Assembly (NCBI RefSeq): GCF_900218015.1
Contig: NZ_UFQQ01000017.1
Span: 1 to 64,000 of the forward strand
From: Rhodopseudomonas pentothenatexigens
Lineage (GTDB): Bacteria > Pseudomonadota > Alphaproteobacteria > Rhizobiales > Xanthobacteraceae
DNA: 64,000 bases
Reading direction: 5' to 3'
Below, in pieces: positions 1-8,444 of the stretch. The notes beneath the pieces are model-generated. The model searched no databases and was not told the origin of the DNA. It saw nothing but the letters and a program-made list of their open reading frames with translations. The position numbers and the translations under genes are program-made. The stretch's first letter is position 1. Every line of letters begins with the position of its first letter.

Positions 1-56
1 AAGCCGATCCCAGCGCCAGCCTGAGACACCGGGCGCTGCGCCACTCGCCAAAAATA

Positions 57-83
57 AAACCCCGCCGAAAATCGACGGGGTTT
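57..83 (+). terminator. Hairpin terminator at left edge
   Basis: An AAACCCCG...CGGGGTTT stem with one internal mismatch encloses an AAA loop and ends in TTT. It could end a plus-strand gene lying mostly left of the window; one frame there closes with a TGA at 22-24, but too little is present to call a gene. Confidence 0.5.
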
Positions 84-96
84 GTCAGCGGTCTGG

Positions 97-122
97 CGCG
101 GGCCCCCGGGGCCCGCGTTTTT
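97..122 (+). terminator. Strong GC hairpin with T-tract
   Basis: CGCGGGCCC pairs perfectly with GGGCCCGCG across a 3-nt loop and is followed by TTTTT. This is a canonical rho-independent terminator for plus-strand transcription entering from the left, the second in tandem. Confidence 0.65.
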
Positions 123-177
123 CGTTGTCGATCATCTTACCGAGGCGTGCACACCGCCGCCGACGCCGGGCAACGAA

Positions 178-202
178 ATGCCCGGGTGCTAAACCCGGGC
201 AT
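178..202 (-). terminator. Hairpin downstream of the membrane protein gene
   Basis: ATGCCCGGGT and ACCCGGGCAT form a perfect 10-bp stem with a 5-nt loop, 26 bases past the stop of the minus-strand gene that ends at 229. The T-tract is weak, so it may be a terminator or only a stabilising 3' hairpin. Confidence 0.45.
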
Positions 203-228
203 CGACGCCGTGGAGATGATGTTTTGTC

Positions 229-1083
229 CTACCGCGGCAGCACCGAGTGGATCACCGACTTCGCGGTAAACAGCACGTCCTCGGCAACGGACGGCTTGCG
301 CGCCGGCGTCGTGCTCTCGCCGGACGCGGCGGCGCGAGCCTCCGGGATATCGGCCGGCGGAGTCGGCCGGTGTGGATCGCTGTCGCTCAGATCGGCCGTG
401 TCGGCCGGACGGATGTTGACCGGGACCGAAGCGGTGGTGGCCGGCGAACTCGGATAGGGCTCGATCGACACATGGCTCGGCGCCAGATTGACCGCCGGCG
501 GCAGCGCCGGGGCGGTGGCGCGTGCCGTTTCCTGCAGCCGTGGCGGCTCCTGCGCACGCGGTGTCTCGAACACTTTCAACGGCTCCTGAGCCCGCACGGT
601 CGTGTCGGCAGCCCGCGGCGTCTCGGCGGAGGCACGCAGCCGTTCGACCGCAGCGCGCAGCACCTGATTGGGATCACGGGCCGGCTCGGTGCGCTCTTCC
701 GGCGGCTTGACCGGCTCCGGCGCCGCCGAGGCGGTGCTGACCGGCGCGCTGGCCGGCTTCGCCGCGGGCGCCTTGTCGTGCACCGAGATCTGATGCCGGC
801 CGACCGGCTTGTCGGCGGATTTCTCCTTGTCGACGCTGGGCTTGAGCTTTGGCGGCTCACTCCGAACCAGTTCGCTCTTGGCGGGCTCGGGCGAGATCGC
901 AGCCGCGACCGGCTCGACGGGCTTGGCGGCCTTGCCGGCATCGAGCTGCGCAGCGGGGGCAGCCGGGGGCGGCGCGTCGGGCCTGGCGACGATGTACTGA
1001 TTGACGACGTAGGCGCCGATCACGGTGGCGACCACCGACGGCAGAATCTGCCCGAGAAGTTTTTCGGTGATGAATTTGAGCAT
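229..1083 (-). CDS. Pro/Ala-rich single-pass membrane protein, unknown function
   Basis: The 284-residue product has one hydrophobic segment at about residues 10-31 and then a long proline-, alanine- and charge-rich low-complexity region with no recognisable catalytic domain. The topology suggests an N-terminal anchor with a disordered tail. The ATG at 1083 is preceded by an AGAGG ribosome site (AAGAGGCCCGCC before ATG). Third-position GC is high, as in its neighbours, which supports coding. It is monocistronic, with a hairpin after its stop. I do not recognise a family; proteins of this composition are common in Rhodopseudomonas and Bradyrhizobium, so it is probably a conserved hypothetical. 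Confidence 0.7.
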   Translation of the reverse strand: MLKFITEKLLGQILPSVVATVIGAYVVNQYIVARPDAPPPAAPAAQLDAGKAAKPVEPVAAAISPEPAKSELVRSEPPKLKPSVDKEKSADKPVGRHQISVHDKAPAAKPASAPVSTASAAPEPVKPPEERTEPARDPNQVLRAAVERLRASAETPRAADTTVRAQEPLKVFETPRAQEPPRLQETARATAPALPPAVNLAPSHVSIEPYPSSPATTASVPVNIRPADTADLSDSDPHRPTPPADIPEARAAASGESTTPARKPSVAEDVLFTAKSVIHSVLPR

Positions 1084-1229
1084 GGCGGGCCTCTTACCAG
1101 CAAAGGTGATGCTGGAACTTTGAGGCTGATTGAGGGATCAACTGCGACCGATCGGTGGCACCGGAGCGCGTATACTCGAGCGCCACCAAGCGGTTTACGG
1201 GGCCGCGGGGGCGGCCACTTTTCGAGAGT

Positions 1230-1517
1230 TCAAGCTTTCAGTTCGATCTCGAGAAACACGATTTCGGCGGCGGATTCGTTGCGAACGTCGTGCTCGACAC
1301 CGGCCTTGCGAGCGTAGGACCGGCCGGCCTTGAGCTGAGCGATCGACCGCGTGCCATCCGGCGCCACGATGGTCATCTCGCCATCGGCCATCGGCACCAC
1401 GACGTAGTCCATGCCGTGAGTGTGATGGCCAGTCGCCGACCCCGGCGGCAGCCGCCACTCGGTGACCCGCACTTCGGCGTTATCGATCTGAATTTCGGAT
1501 TTTGCCGCAACCGTCAT
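1230..1517 (-). CDS. Small cupin-domain protein
   Basis: The 95-residue product is a single cupin barrel. The first cupin motif is seen as GHHTHGMDYVVVP with the metal-binding histidines, and the second as GVEHDVRNES near the C-terminus. I chose the ATG at 1517 because GGAGAAAG lies 6-12 bases upstream and the sequence before it looks non-coding, although the frame stays open to 1730. Small cupins of this kind bind a divalent metal and may act as dioxygenases, isomerases or storage proteins; the substrate cannot be inferred. It is divergent from the VOC gene at 1721. Confidence 0.8.
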   Translation of the reverse strand: MTVAAKSEIQIDNAEVRVTEWRLPPGSATGHHTHGMDYVVVPMADGEMTIVAPDGTRSIAQLKAGRSYARKAGVEHDVRNESAAEIVFLEIELKA

Positions 1518-1720
1518 GACGTTCTTTCTCCGGGCGAGAGCACTGCCAACCAATCGACCGATACCACTGATCGGCCGGCCCGACATCCGGCGATCCGACG
1601 CCGGGGCCATGCGCACGATCAGCGCGGCGATGTGCGGACGGTATCGCCAGATGGGCGGCTGACGGTATAGTCGGCGCGCACCCTCAGGGTGAAAACGCCA
1701 AGGAGCACACGGGAAACGCC

Positions 1721-2095
1721 ATGTTTTCACACGTCATGATCGGCACCAACAATCTCGAAGCGGCGAAGGATTTCTACGACAAGCTGCTCGGCACGCTCGG
1801 CATCGCGCCGGCGATGGTCGACCGTCATCGCATCTTCTATCGCACCAAGACCGGCACTTTCGCAGTCAGCAAGCCGATCAACGGCGAGCCGGCGACCGCC
1901 GCCAACGGCGGCACGATCGGCTTCGTGGCGAAGTCCCAGGAAGAGGCCGACGCCTGGCACGCCACCGGCGTCGCCAATGGCGCCACGAGTTGCGAAGACC
2001 CGCCCGGCATCCGCGCGATGGGCGACATGAAGCTCTACCTCGCCTACCTGCGCGATCCCGACGGCAACAAGCTCTGCGTGATGCACCGGATGTGA
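1721..2095 (+). CDS. VOC (glyoxalase/bleomycin resistance) family protein
   Basis: The 124-residue product has the vicinal oxygen chelate fold pattern: a start of MFSHVMIGTNNLEAAKDFYD with the first metal-ligand histidine at residue 4, a central SQEEADAWHATGV helix, and the closing AYLRDPDGNKLCVMH strand. This single-module size is typical of dimeric VOC proteins annotated as lactoylglutathione lyase-related, but the substrate is unknown. GGGAAACGCC lies before the ATG. It is followed by a palindromic intergenic repeat and a bidirectional terminator shared with pntB. Confidence 0.85.
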   Translation: MFSHVMIGTNNLEAAKDFYDKLLGTLGIAPAMVDRHRIFYRTKTGTFAVSKPINGEPATAANGGTIGFVAKSQEEADAWHATGVANGATSCEDPPGIRAMGDMKLYLAYLRDPDGNKLCVMHRM

Positions 2096-2104
2096 GGCTT
2101 ACAC

Positions 2105-2220
2105 CAATCTCCGTGATGCCCGGCCCTGTGCCGGGCATCCACGTCTTTCGGCGTCGACGCGCAGCAAGACGTGGATGGCCGGGACGAGCCCGGCCATGAC
2201 GTGGATAGCGGGTCTGGACC
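2105..2220. repeat. Palindromic intergenic repeat
   Basis: GTGATGCCCGG-type and CCGGGCAT arms, followed by ACGTGGAT and GGCCGGGACGAGCCCGGCC inverted segments, make a compound palindrome between the VOC gene and pntB. Elements with this CCGGGCAT/GACGTGGAT vocabulary are dispersed in Bradyrhizobiaceae intergenic regions; here it is judged by eye only. Confidence 0.6.
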
Positions 2221-2226
2221 AAACAA

Positions 2227-2257
2227 AAACGCCCGGCCTTGCGGCCGGGCGTTTCGT
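2227..2257. terminator. Bidirectional terminator between VOC gene and pntB
   Basis: AAACGCCCGGCC pairs perfectly with GGCCGGGCGTTT over a 4-nt loop. A-tract on the left and T-tract on the right allow termination of both converging genes. Confidence 0.8.
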
Positions 2258-2277
2258 TTCTGGCAGGGCGTCGGCGC

Positions 2278-3681
2278 TTAGTGCGCCATCGCCTTGACGA
2301 TGTTCTCGGTCATCTTCTTGGCGTCGCCGAGCAGCATCATGGTGTTGTCACGATAGAACAGCGGGTTGTCGATGCCGGCGTAACCGGAAGCGAGCGACCG
2401 CTTGATGAACATCACGGTGCCGGCCTTCCAGACCTGCAGCACCGGCATGCCGTAGATCGGCGAGGTCGGATCCTCTTCGGCCGCCGGGTTGGTGACGTCG
2501 TTGGCGCCGATCACGAACGCGACGTCGGCCTGCGCGAACTCCGAATTGATGTCCTCGAGCTCGAACACCTCGTCGTACGGCACGTTGGCTTCGGCGAGCA
2601 GCACGTTCATATGACCAGGCATACGACCGGCGACCGGGTGAATTGCGTACTTCACCTCGACGCCTTCCTTCTTCAGCGAGTCGGCCATTTCACGCAGCGC
2701 GTGCTGGGCCTGCGCCACCGCCATGCCGTAACCCGGCACGATGATGACCTTCTGCGCGTTCTTCATGATGAAGGCCGCGTCGTCCGCCGAGCCGAGCTTG
2801 GCCGGGCGCTGTTCGCCGCCGCCGCCGCCGGCCGCGGCGGTCTCGCCGCCGAAGCCGCCGAGGATCACCGAGATGAACGACCGGTTCATGCCCTTGCACA
2901 TGATGTAGGACAGGATCGCACCGGAGGAGCCGACCAGCGCGCCGGTGATGATCAGCGCCGAATTGCCGAGCGTGAAGCCGATGCCGGCCGCGGCCCACCC
3001 CGAGTAGGAGTTGAGCATCGAAATCACCACCGGCATGTCGGCGCCGCCGATCGGGATGATGATCAGGATGCCGAGCAGCAGCGCGACGCCGGTGATCACC
3101 CAGAACGCGACTTCGCTCTGCGTGATCACCATGTAGATGATCGCCGCGAACATGATCACGCCGAGCGCGATGTTCACCACGTGACGCGCCGGCAGGATGA
3201 TCGGCGCGCCGCTCATCCGGCCCGACAGCTTCAGGAACGCGATCACCGAGCCGGTGAAGGTCAGCGCGCCGATGGCGACGCCGAGCGACATTTCGACCAG
3301 GCTCTGGGCGTGGATGTTGCCCGGCTCGCCGATATCGAACGCACCTGGCGCATAGAATGCACCGGCGGCGACCAGCACCGCGGCCATGCCGACCAGCGAG
3401 TGGAAGGCGGCGACCAGCTCGGGCATCGAGGTCATCGGCACCTTCTTGGCGATCACCGCGCCGATGCCGCCGCCGATCCCGATGCCGGCGATCACCAGCA
3501 CCCAGCCGAGCAGGTCGGCCGGCGGATGGCCGGCAAGCGTGGTGACGATCGCGATCGCCATGCCGCTCATGCCCATCAGGTTGCCCTGACGGCTGGTGGC
3601 CGGAGACGACAGACCGCGCAGCGCCAGAATGAACAGGACGCCTGCGATCAGATACAGAAATGCGGAAAGATTGGCACTCAT
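2278..3681 (-). CDS. pntB: NAD(P) transhydrogenase subunit beta
   Basis: The 467-residue subunit of proton-translocating transhydrogenase contains the dII transmembrane helices 6-14 and the NADP(H)-binding dIII domain. The N-terminal two thirds is a run of hydrophobic helices; dIII starts near residue 290 and holds the nucleotide fingerprint VIIVPGYGMAVAQAQ. The enzyme couples hydride transfer from NADH to NADP+ to proton re-entry and supplies NADPH. The gene lies 13 bases after pntAB, in the order pntA-pntAB-pntB, the three-polypeptide form typical of Rhodospirillum-type enzymes. TAGGGGCC precedes the ATG. Confidence 0.97.
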   Translation of the reverse strand: MSANLSAFLYLIAGVLFILALRGLSSPATSRQGNLMGMSGMAIAIVTTLAGHPPADLLGWVLVIAGIGIGGGIGAVIAKKVPMTSMPELVAAFHSLVGMAAVLVAAGAFYAPGAFDIGEPGNIHAQSLVEMSLGVAIGALTFTGSVIAFLKLSGRMSGAPIILPARHVVNIALGVIMFAAIIYMVITQSEVAFWVITGVALLLGILIIIPIGGADMPVVISMLNSYSGWAAAGIGFTLGNSALIITGALVGSSGAILSYIMCKGMNRSFISVILGGFGGETAAAGGGGGEQRPAKLGSADDAAFIMKNAQKVIIVPGYGMAVAQAQHALREMADSLKKEGVEVKYAIHPVAGRMPGHMNVLLAEANVPYDEVFELEDINSEFAQADVAFVIGANDVTNPAAEEDPTSPIYGMPVLQVWKAGTVMFIKRSLASGYAGIDNPLFYRDNTMMLLGDAKKMTENIVKAMAH

Positions 3682-3694
3682 CGACGGCCCCTAC

Positions 3695-4018
3695 TCACTT
3701 CTGCTTCTTCTTGTACATCGCCAGCATGCGCTGGGTGACAAGGAAGCCGCCGAAAATGTTGATACTTGCGAAGATCAGCGCGACGAAGCCGAAGCCGCGC
3801 GCCCACAGCGGGCCGTTGTCGTCGCCGACCAGCGACACGCCGACCGCGAGCAGTGCACCGACCACGATCACCGACGAGATCGCGTTGGTCACCGACATCA
3901 GCGGCGTGTGCAGCGCGGGGGTCACCGACCACACCACGAAGTAGCCGACGAACACGGCGAGGACGAAAATCGACAGCCGAAACACGAACGGATCGACCGC
4001 TTGAACCATATGCTCCAT
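3695..4018 (-). CDS. pntAB: Transhydrogenase subunit alpha part 2 (PntAB)
   Basis: The 107-residue product carries the first membrane helices of the transhydrogenase dII domain, which in E. coli are fused to the C-terminus of PntA. Three hydrophobic stretches are visible, including [19 protein letters not shown] and the [14 protein letters not shown] segment. I placed the start at the ATG at 4018, six bases after an AAGGAG site, giving the family's usual length of about 100-110 residues; the open frame extends further upstream without coding signs. It lies between pntA (25-base gap) and pntB (13-base gap), so co-transcription is very likely. Confidence 0.95.
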   Translation of the reverse strand: MEHMVQAVDPFVFRLSIFVLAVFVGYFVVWSVTPALHTPLMSVTNAISSVIVVGALLAVGVSLVGDDNGPLWARGFGFVALIFASINIFGGFLVTQRMLAMYKKKQK

Positions 4019-4043
4019 AGCAACTCTCCTTAAGCGGTCGCGC

Positions 4044-5171
4044 TCACGCCGACTTGGGCTGGAAGTTCGGATGAACGACGGCGCCATCGCGCGTCAGCGC
4101 GGTGGCCTTCACCAGTTCGTCGTCCCAATTCACCGCCAGCGCCTTCTCCTTGTTGACCATGGTCTCGAAGAAGCTCAGCAGATTGCGCGCATACAGGGCC
4201 GAAGCCGACGCCGCGACGCGGCCGGCGACGTTGGTGTAGCCGACGATCTTGACGCCGCCGATTTCGACGACCTGACCGGGCTGCGCGCCTTCGACGTTGC
4301 CGCCGCGCTCGACCGCGAGGTCGACCAGCACCGAGCCGGGCTTCATCGACTTCACCATTTCGGCGGTGACCAGACGCGGCGCGGGCCGGCCCGGAATCAG
4401 CGCGGTGGTGATGACGATGTCCTGCTTCTTGATGTGTTCGGCGGTGAGTGCGGCCTGCTTGGCCTGATACTCTTTCGACATTTCCTTGGCGTAGCCGCCG
4501 GCGGTCTGGGCGTTCTTGAACTCCTCGTCCTCGACCGCGAGGAACTTGGCGCCCAAGCTCTCGACCTGCTCCTTGGTGGCGGGGCGCACGTCGGTCGCGG
4601 TGACGATGGCGCCGAGACGGCGCGCGGTGGCGATCGCCTGCAGACCGGCGACGCCGACGCCCATGATGAACACCTTCGCCGCCGGCACGGTGCCGGCCGC
4701 GGTCATCATCATCGGAAATACCCGGCCGAACTGCTCGGCACCGTCGATCACAGCACGATAGCCGGCCAAGTTGGCCTGGCTCGACAGCACGTCCATGACC
4801 TGGGCGCGGGTGATGCGCGGCATCAGCTCCATCGCGAAGGCCGTGATACCGGCATCCGCCATGCTCTTCAGCGCGGCTTCGTTGCCGTACGGGTCCATGA
4901 TCGCCAGCACCAGCGCGCCACGCTTGTAGCCGGCGAGTTCGGGCGCCTCCGGACGCTTCACCTTCAGGACGACGTCGGCGTCCTTCAGGGCGTCGGCGGC
5001 CACGGTGGCCCCGGCGGCGGTGAAATCGGAATCCGGCAGACCGGACTTGACGCCGGCTCCCGGCTCGACCGCGACTTCGGCACCGAGAGCTTTCAGCTTC
5101 TTGACCGTGTCGGGCGTCGCCGCGACGCGCGGCTCGGCGGGATCTTGTTCTTTGGCAACAGCAATCTTCAT
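4044..5171 (-). CDS. pntA: Transhydrogenase subunit alpha part 1, NAD(H)-binding
   Basis: The 375-residue soluble dI domain binds NAD(H). Visible signatures are the start [20 protein letters not shown], the alanine dehydrogenase/PNT fold, and the dinucleotide fingerprint [22 protein letters not shown]. The C-terminal membrane helices of the E. coli PntA are absent and are supplied by the next gene, pntAB. The ATG at 5171 is preceded directly by GGAGG, and starting there removes a 20-residue arginine-rich extension that has no family counterpart. It is the first gene of the pnt operon. Confidence 0.96.
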   Translation of the reverse strand: MKIAVAKEQDPAEPRVAATPDTVKKLKALGAEVAVEPGAGVKSGLPDSDFTAAGATVAADALKDADVVLKVKRPEAPELAGYKRGALVLAIMDPYGNEAALKSMADAGITAFAMELMPRITRAQVMDVLSSQANLAGYRAVIDGAEQFGRVFPMMMTAAGTVPAAKVFIMGVGVAGLQAIATARRLGAIVTATDVRPATKEQVESLGAKFLAVEDEEFKNAQTAGGYAKEMSKEYQAKQAALTAEHIKKQDIVITTALIPGRPAPRLVTAEMVKSMKPGSVLVDLAVERGGNVEGAQPGQVVEIGGVKIVGYTNVAGRVAASASALYARNLLSFFETMVNKEKALAVNWDDELVKATALTRDGAVVHPNFQPKSA

Positions 5172-5212
5172 GGAGCCTCCGGCGGCGCGAAGCACGCGCG
5201 TGAGCGAGCGAG

Positions 5213-5327
5213 ATGCGCGCGCACCCCGCAAAAGTGGGACCGGTTTTGCGACCGGGATGCGCGCTTACTTGTTTGTTTGGAGAACGTCCGGGGGCAAACC
5301 GGACTCCACTTTGCCGGGACGTTCTCC
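5213..5327. repeat. Two inverted-repeat elements between coxIV-like gene and pntA
   Basis: The first element (5213-5264) has GCGCGCA/TGCGCGC outer arms and GCAAAA/TTTTGC inner arms. The second (5279-5327) has perfect 11-bp arms GGAGAACGTCC and GGACGTTCTCC with a further CCGG.GGCAAA/TTTGCC pairing inside. They fill most of the spacer between the small oxidase subunit gene and pntA and could form stable RNA hairpins. Confidence 0.7.
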
Positions 5328-5365
5328 GAGAGAGCGCCGCGTGTAACGGCGCACTCCGGCACAGA

Positions 5366-5518
5366 TCAAGTCAGGAAAATGCCCATGAGGGCGACGATCA
5401 CGATGACGGCGGCGGTGCCGTACTTCACCAGCTTGATGAACCCTTCATAGGTCTGCTCATGCGCGGCGTAGTCGTTGCCATCGGCGGTCGTGTAGGCAAA
5501 CTCGTGTTGCTCTGCCAT
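5366..5518 (-). CDS. aa3-type cytochrome c oxidase subunit IV
   Basis: The 50-residue protein reads MAEQHEFAYTTADGNDYAAH and then a single C-terminal transmembrane helix (residues about 28-49, ending GIFLT). The EFxYxTAdGNDYAAHExTYxGF pattern is the small bacterial subunit IV family of aa3-type oxidases (COX_aa3_subIV), a one-helix accessory subunit of the terminal oxidase in the inner membrane. The ATG at 5518 follows a GGAGAGACGA region. In many alphaproteobacteria this gene sits directly upstream of pntA, as here, although the two are separated by about 195 bases of inverted repeats. Confidence 0.88.
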   Translation of the reverse strand: MAEQHEFAYTTADGNDYAAHEQTYEGFIKLVKYGTAAVIVIVALMGIFLT

Positions 5519-5799
5519 TCGTCTCTCCGACATCTTCGAGAAGTGGGGGATGCAATTAGCGCAATCTTATTGCGAGGGCAACGGCACTGCAGCAATTGTC
5601 AGCCTAGCCAGTTTGGGTTCATTCGAAAGTCTAGGACGCCGTCACCGATCGCCCGCACAGTGTGATCGCAACAAACGATTAGAACAAGCTCTTACGAAGC
5701 GATTGCAACAAGTGCCGACTGGTTATTCCGCATCGCGGAGCAGCCGCGCATTAGATGATTGCGGACCGGAGGGACGGAGCGATCATCCGACCGCGCGCC

Positions 5800-6192
5800 T
5801 CAGGCCGGCCAGTTGTCCCGGATCCAACGCGTCAGGCTGGCCTCGCTGACCTCGCCGGCAGCGAGGGCAAGGATGATCTCCGTTGCTTCGCCGGGCAGCG
5901 GTGCGAACTTGATCTCGTTGATCCGAAGAAAAGCGATCATGGCCAAAAACGCGATCCGCTTGTTTCCGTCGACGAACGGATGATTGCGCGCGAGGCCGAA
6001 CGCATAGGCGGCGGCAAGCGCCGCCATATCGGTTTCGCCATAGTGCCATTGGTTGACCGGCCGCATCAGCGCCGACTCGAGCATCCCTCGATCCCGGATT
6101 CCCTCTGGGCCGCCAAAAATCGAGAGTTGCTCGGCATGCATGTCGATGACTTCGTCGACATCGAGCCAGACCGGTTCAACCGGCTCGGTCAT
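5800..6192 (-). CDS. doc: Doc-type Fic/DOC toxin
   Basis: This 130-residue death-on-curing family protein shows the catalytic loop HPFVDGNKRIAF (about residues 71-82). In Doc of phage P1 the equivalent motif phosphorylates elongation factor Tu and stops translation. The early segment LDVDEVIDMHAEQL and the G-I-R-D-x-G-x-L-x-S-A-L element are standard for Doc. Its ATG overlaps the stop of the upstream AbrB-type gene by four bases (ATGA), indicating translational coupling of antitoxin and toxin. The partner is not Phd but an AbrB/MazE-fold protein. Confidence 0.93.
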   Translation of the reverse strand: MTEPVEPVWLDVDEVIDMHAEQLSIFGGPEGIRDRGMLESALMRPVNQWHYGETDMAALAAAYAFGLARNHPFVDGNKRIAFLAMIAFLRINEIKFAPLPGEATEIILALAAGEVSEASLTRWIRDNWPA

Positions 6193-6449
6193 TTGGCGAG
6201 CGCCGCGAGCGTATCCCGATATTCGCGCATGACATCGCGGGCGATCTTCATCGTCCGGGCATGCTTCGGATTGTACGGCGTCAATCTCAAGCTGCCATCC
6301 GGCTGCTCGACCGGGTAGAATTTGTCGCCCTCTTTCAGATTGAGCCGCGCAAGAAGTTCTTTCGGCAGGATGACCCCGACCGAGTTGCCGATCTTCCGGA
6401 TCTGAAGGGCAGTCGCTTCGATTTCAAGATCGCGGGTCTGTTCGTTCAT
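6189..6449 (-). CDS. AbrB/MazE-type antitoxin of the Doc module
   Basis: The 86-residue protein has an N-terminal swapped-hairpin AbrB DNA-binding domain: ALQIRKIGNSVGVILPKELL followed by LNLKEGDKFYPVEQ. The C-terminal helix TMKIARDVMREYRDTLAALAK should bind and neutralise Doc. I chose the ATG at 6449 because GAGGA lies upstream; the frame stays open 11 residues further. In this class the AbrB domain represses its own operon, and two similar 18-bp sites lie just upstream. Antitoxin first, toxin second with a four-base overlap is the usual order. Confidence 0.92.
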   Translation of the reverse strand: MNEQTRDLEIEATALQIRKIGNSVGVILPKELLARLNLKEGDKFYPVEQPDGSLRLTPYNPKHARTMKIARDVMREYRDTLAALAK

Positions 6450-6462
6450 CTGCCGATCCTCT

Positions 6463-6513
6463 GTTATACAAACGTTTAACAAAGGAATAAGCTGCGTTCA
6501 ACAAATGTTTTAC
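6463..6513. promoter_or_regulatory. Tandem operator-like repeats upstream of the AbrB/Doc module
   Basis: Two 18-bp sites, 6463-6480 and 6496-6513, match at 14 of 18 positions with the shared pattern GTTnnACAAAnGTTTnAC. Their start-to-start distance is 33 bp, about three helical turns, so two repressor dimers could sit on the same face. Each site is itself partly palindromic. The AT-rich block contrasts with the surrounding GC-rich DNA. Confidence 0.6.
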
Positions 6514-6527
6514 GGCGGTCGGTCGCC

Positions 6528-8444
6528 CTACCCCATCGCCTCCAGCTCGTCGATCATGCCGGCGATCACCGACAGGCCGCCCTCCCAGAAGCTGGGGTTC
6601 TTGGCGTCGAGGCCGAACGGGGCGAGCAGCTCCGAATAATGCTTGGTGCCACCGGCCGACAGCATCGCCAGATAACGCTCGGCGAAGCCTTCCTGGGCGT
6701 GCTCGTAGACCGCATACAGCGAGTTCACCAGGCAGTCGCCAAACGCGTAGGCGTAGACGTAGAACGGCGAATGGATGAAGTGCGGAATGTACATCCAGAA
6801 GCTCTCGTAGCCCGGCTTGATCTCGATCGCCGGCCCCAGGCTCTCGCCCTGCACCGACAGCCAGATCTCGCCGATCCGCTGCGCGGTGAGCTCGCCGCTG
6901 CGGCGCTCGGTGTGGATCGCGCGCTCGAACGAATAGAACGCGATCTGCCGCACCACGGTGTTGATCATGTCCTCGACCTTGCCGGCGAGCAGCGCCTGAC
7001 GCTGCTTGCGGTCCTTGGTCTGGGCCAGCAGCCGCCGGAAGGTGAGCATCTCGCCGAACACGCTGGCGGTCTCGGCCAGCGTCAGCGGCGTCGGCGCCAT
7101 CAGCGCGCCGTTCTTGGCGGCGAGCACCTGGTGCACGCCGTGGCCGAGCTCATGGGCGAGCGTCATCACGTCGCGCGGCTTGCCCTGATAATTCATCAGC
7201 ACGTAGGGATGCGCCGACGGCGTGGTCGGGTGCGAGAACGCGCCGGGCGCCTTGCCGGGCCGCACCGGGGCATCGATCCAGCGATCGGTGAAGAACCGTT
7301 CGGCGATCTGCGCCATCTCCGGCGAGAACGCCTTGTAGGCGGTCAGCACCATGCTGCGTGCGTCCGGCCAAGCGATGGTGCCGGTCGCGGCGAACGGCAG
7401 CGGCGCGTTGCGGTCCCAATACGGCAGCTTCTTCTTTTTGAACCAGCCGGCCTTGAGCTTGTAGTAGCGGTGCGACAGCTTCGGATAGGCACCGCGCACC
7501 GAGGCGACCAGCGCATCGACGACCTCGCGCTCGACCCGGTTAGCAAGGTGGCGAGAGTCGGCAACATCTTCAAAGCCGCGCCAACGGTCGGAGATTTCCT
7601 TGTCCTTGGCCAGCGTGTTGGTAATCAGCGCAAACGTGCGCTCGTTGGCCTTGAAGGTTTTGGCCAGCGCTTCGGCCGCGGCCTTGCGTTTGGCCGGCGC
7701 CCGATCCTGCATCAGATTGAGCGTCGGCTCGATCGCCAGCTCCTTGCCGCCGACCTTGAAGCGCAGCGACGAAATAGTCTGGTCAAACAGCCGGTTGAAA
7801 GCGCCGTAGCCGGTCTGCGACTTCTCATGAAACAGCTGCTCGATGCGATCCTCGAGCTGATACGGCTTGTCCTTGCGCAGATCCTCGATCCACGGCCGGT
7901 AGTGGCCGAGCTCCGGGGTCTGCATCGCGCGCTCCAGCACGGCGTCGTCGACCCGGTTGAGCTCGAGGGTGAAGAACAACAGATGCACCGACGCCGCGGT
8001 CAGCCGCTCGGAGACGTCGCCGTAGAATTTCGATTTCACCGGATCGACGCTGTCGCCGGCGTGAACCAGACCCGCATAGGAGCCGAGCCGGCCGGCGAGA
8101 TCCTCGATCGCCTCGTAGCGCTTGACCGCGCCGGCGAGCCAGACCGCCCCGCCCTCCTTCGCAGTCTCCTCGGCGAGCCGGCCCTTGAAGTCGGCTTCGA
8201 ACGACGCGCATTCGGCATCGAGCCGGTCGAGATCGGCAGCGACCTCCGGCGCGTCGATCGCCGGATACAGGTCCGTCAGATTCCACTCCGGCAGCTTCGC
8301 CGGCTTCGCGGCCGACTTACGCGCCGTAGGCGCGGACGGCTTGGCGGCCTTGGCCTTGCCCGGCGCCGACTTGCGCAGTGCTGGCTTGGCGGAGGAGGAC
8401 TTGCGGGAGGTCTTCGCGGTACGGGAGGTCGCAGTTTTCGACAT
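6528..8444 (-). CDS. pepF: Oligoendopeptidase F (M3 family zinc peptidase)
   Basis: The 638-residue product is an M3B metallopeptidase with the zinc motif HELGHGVHQ (about residue 430) and downstream glutamate region LAETASVFGEM. The PepF N-terminal lobe and the closing GYESFWMYIPHFIHSPFYVYAYAFG segment are clear. It should cleave short peptides in the cytoplasm. The first 55 or so residues are a Lys/Ala/Ser-rich extension (MSKTATSRTAKTSRKSSSAK) not needed for catalysis and unusual for the family. The ATG at 8444 is preferred over a GTG at 8498; neither has a convincing ribosome site. Confidence 0.93.
   Translation of the reverse strand: MSKTATSRTAKTSRKSSSAKPALRKSAPGKAKAAKPSAPTARKSAAKPAKLPEWNLTDLYPAIDAPEVAADLDRLDAECASFEADFKGRLAEETAKEGGAVWLAGAVKRYEAIEDLAGRLGSYAGLVHAGDSVDPVKSKFYGDVSERLTAASVHLLFFTLELNRVDDAVLERAMQTPELGHYRPWIEDLRKDKPYQLEDRIEQLFHEKSQTGYGAFNRLFDQTISSLRFKVGGKELAIEPTLNLMQDRAPAKRKAAAEALAKTFKANERTFALITNTLAKDKEISDRWRGFEDVADSRHLANRVEREVVDALVASVRGAYPKLSHRYYKLKAGWFKKKKLPYWDRNAPLPFAATGTIAWPDARSMVLTAYKAFSPEMAQIAERFFTDRWIDAPVRPGKAPGAFSHPTTPSAHPYVLMNYQGKPRDVMTLAHELGHGVHQVLAAKNGALMAPTPLTLAETASVFGEMLTFRRLLAQTKDRKQRQALLAGKVEDMINTVVRQIAFYSFERAIHTERRSGELTAQRIGEIWLSVQGESLGPAIEIKPGYESFWMYIPHFIHSPFYVYAYAFGDCLVNSLYAVYEHAQEGFAERYLAMLSAGGTKHYSELLAPFGLDAKNPSFWEGGLSVIAGMIDELEAMG

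Noticed and set aside
1095-1125. GGAAC on the plus strand at about 1095
   Set aside because: No CGTT at 16 or 17 bases downstream and no plus-strand gene starts there.
5771-5800. Search for direct repeats flanking the AbrB/Doc module like those at hicAB and brnTA
   Set aside because: No matching sequence was found by eye between 5519-5799 and 6450-6530, so the bracketing pattern does not extend to this module.
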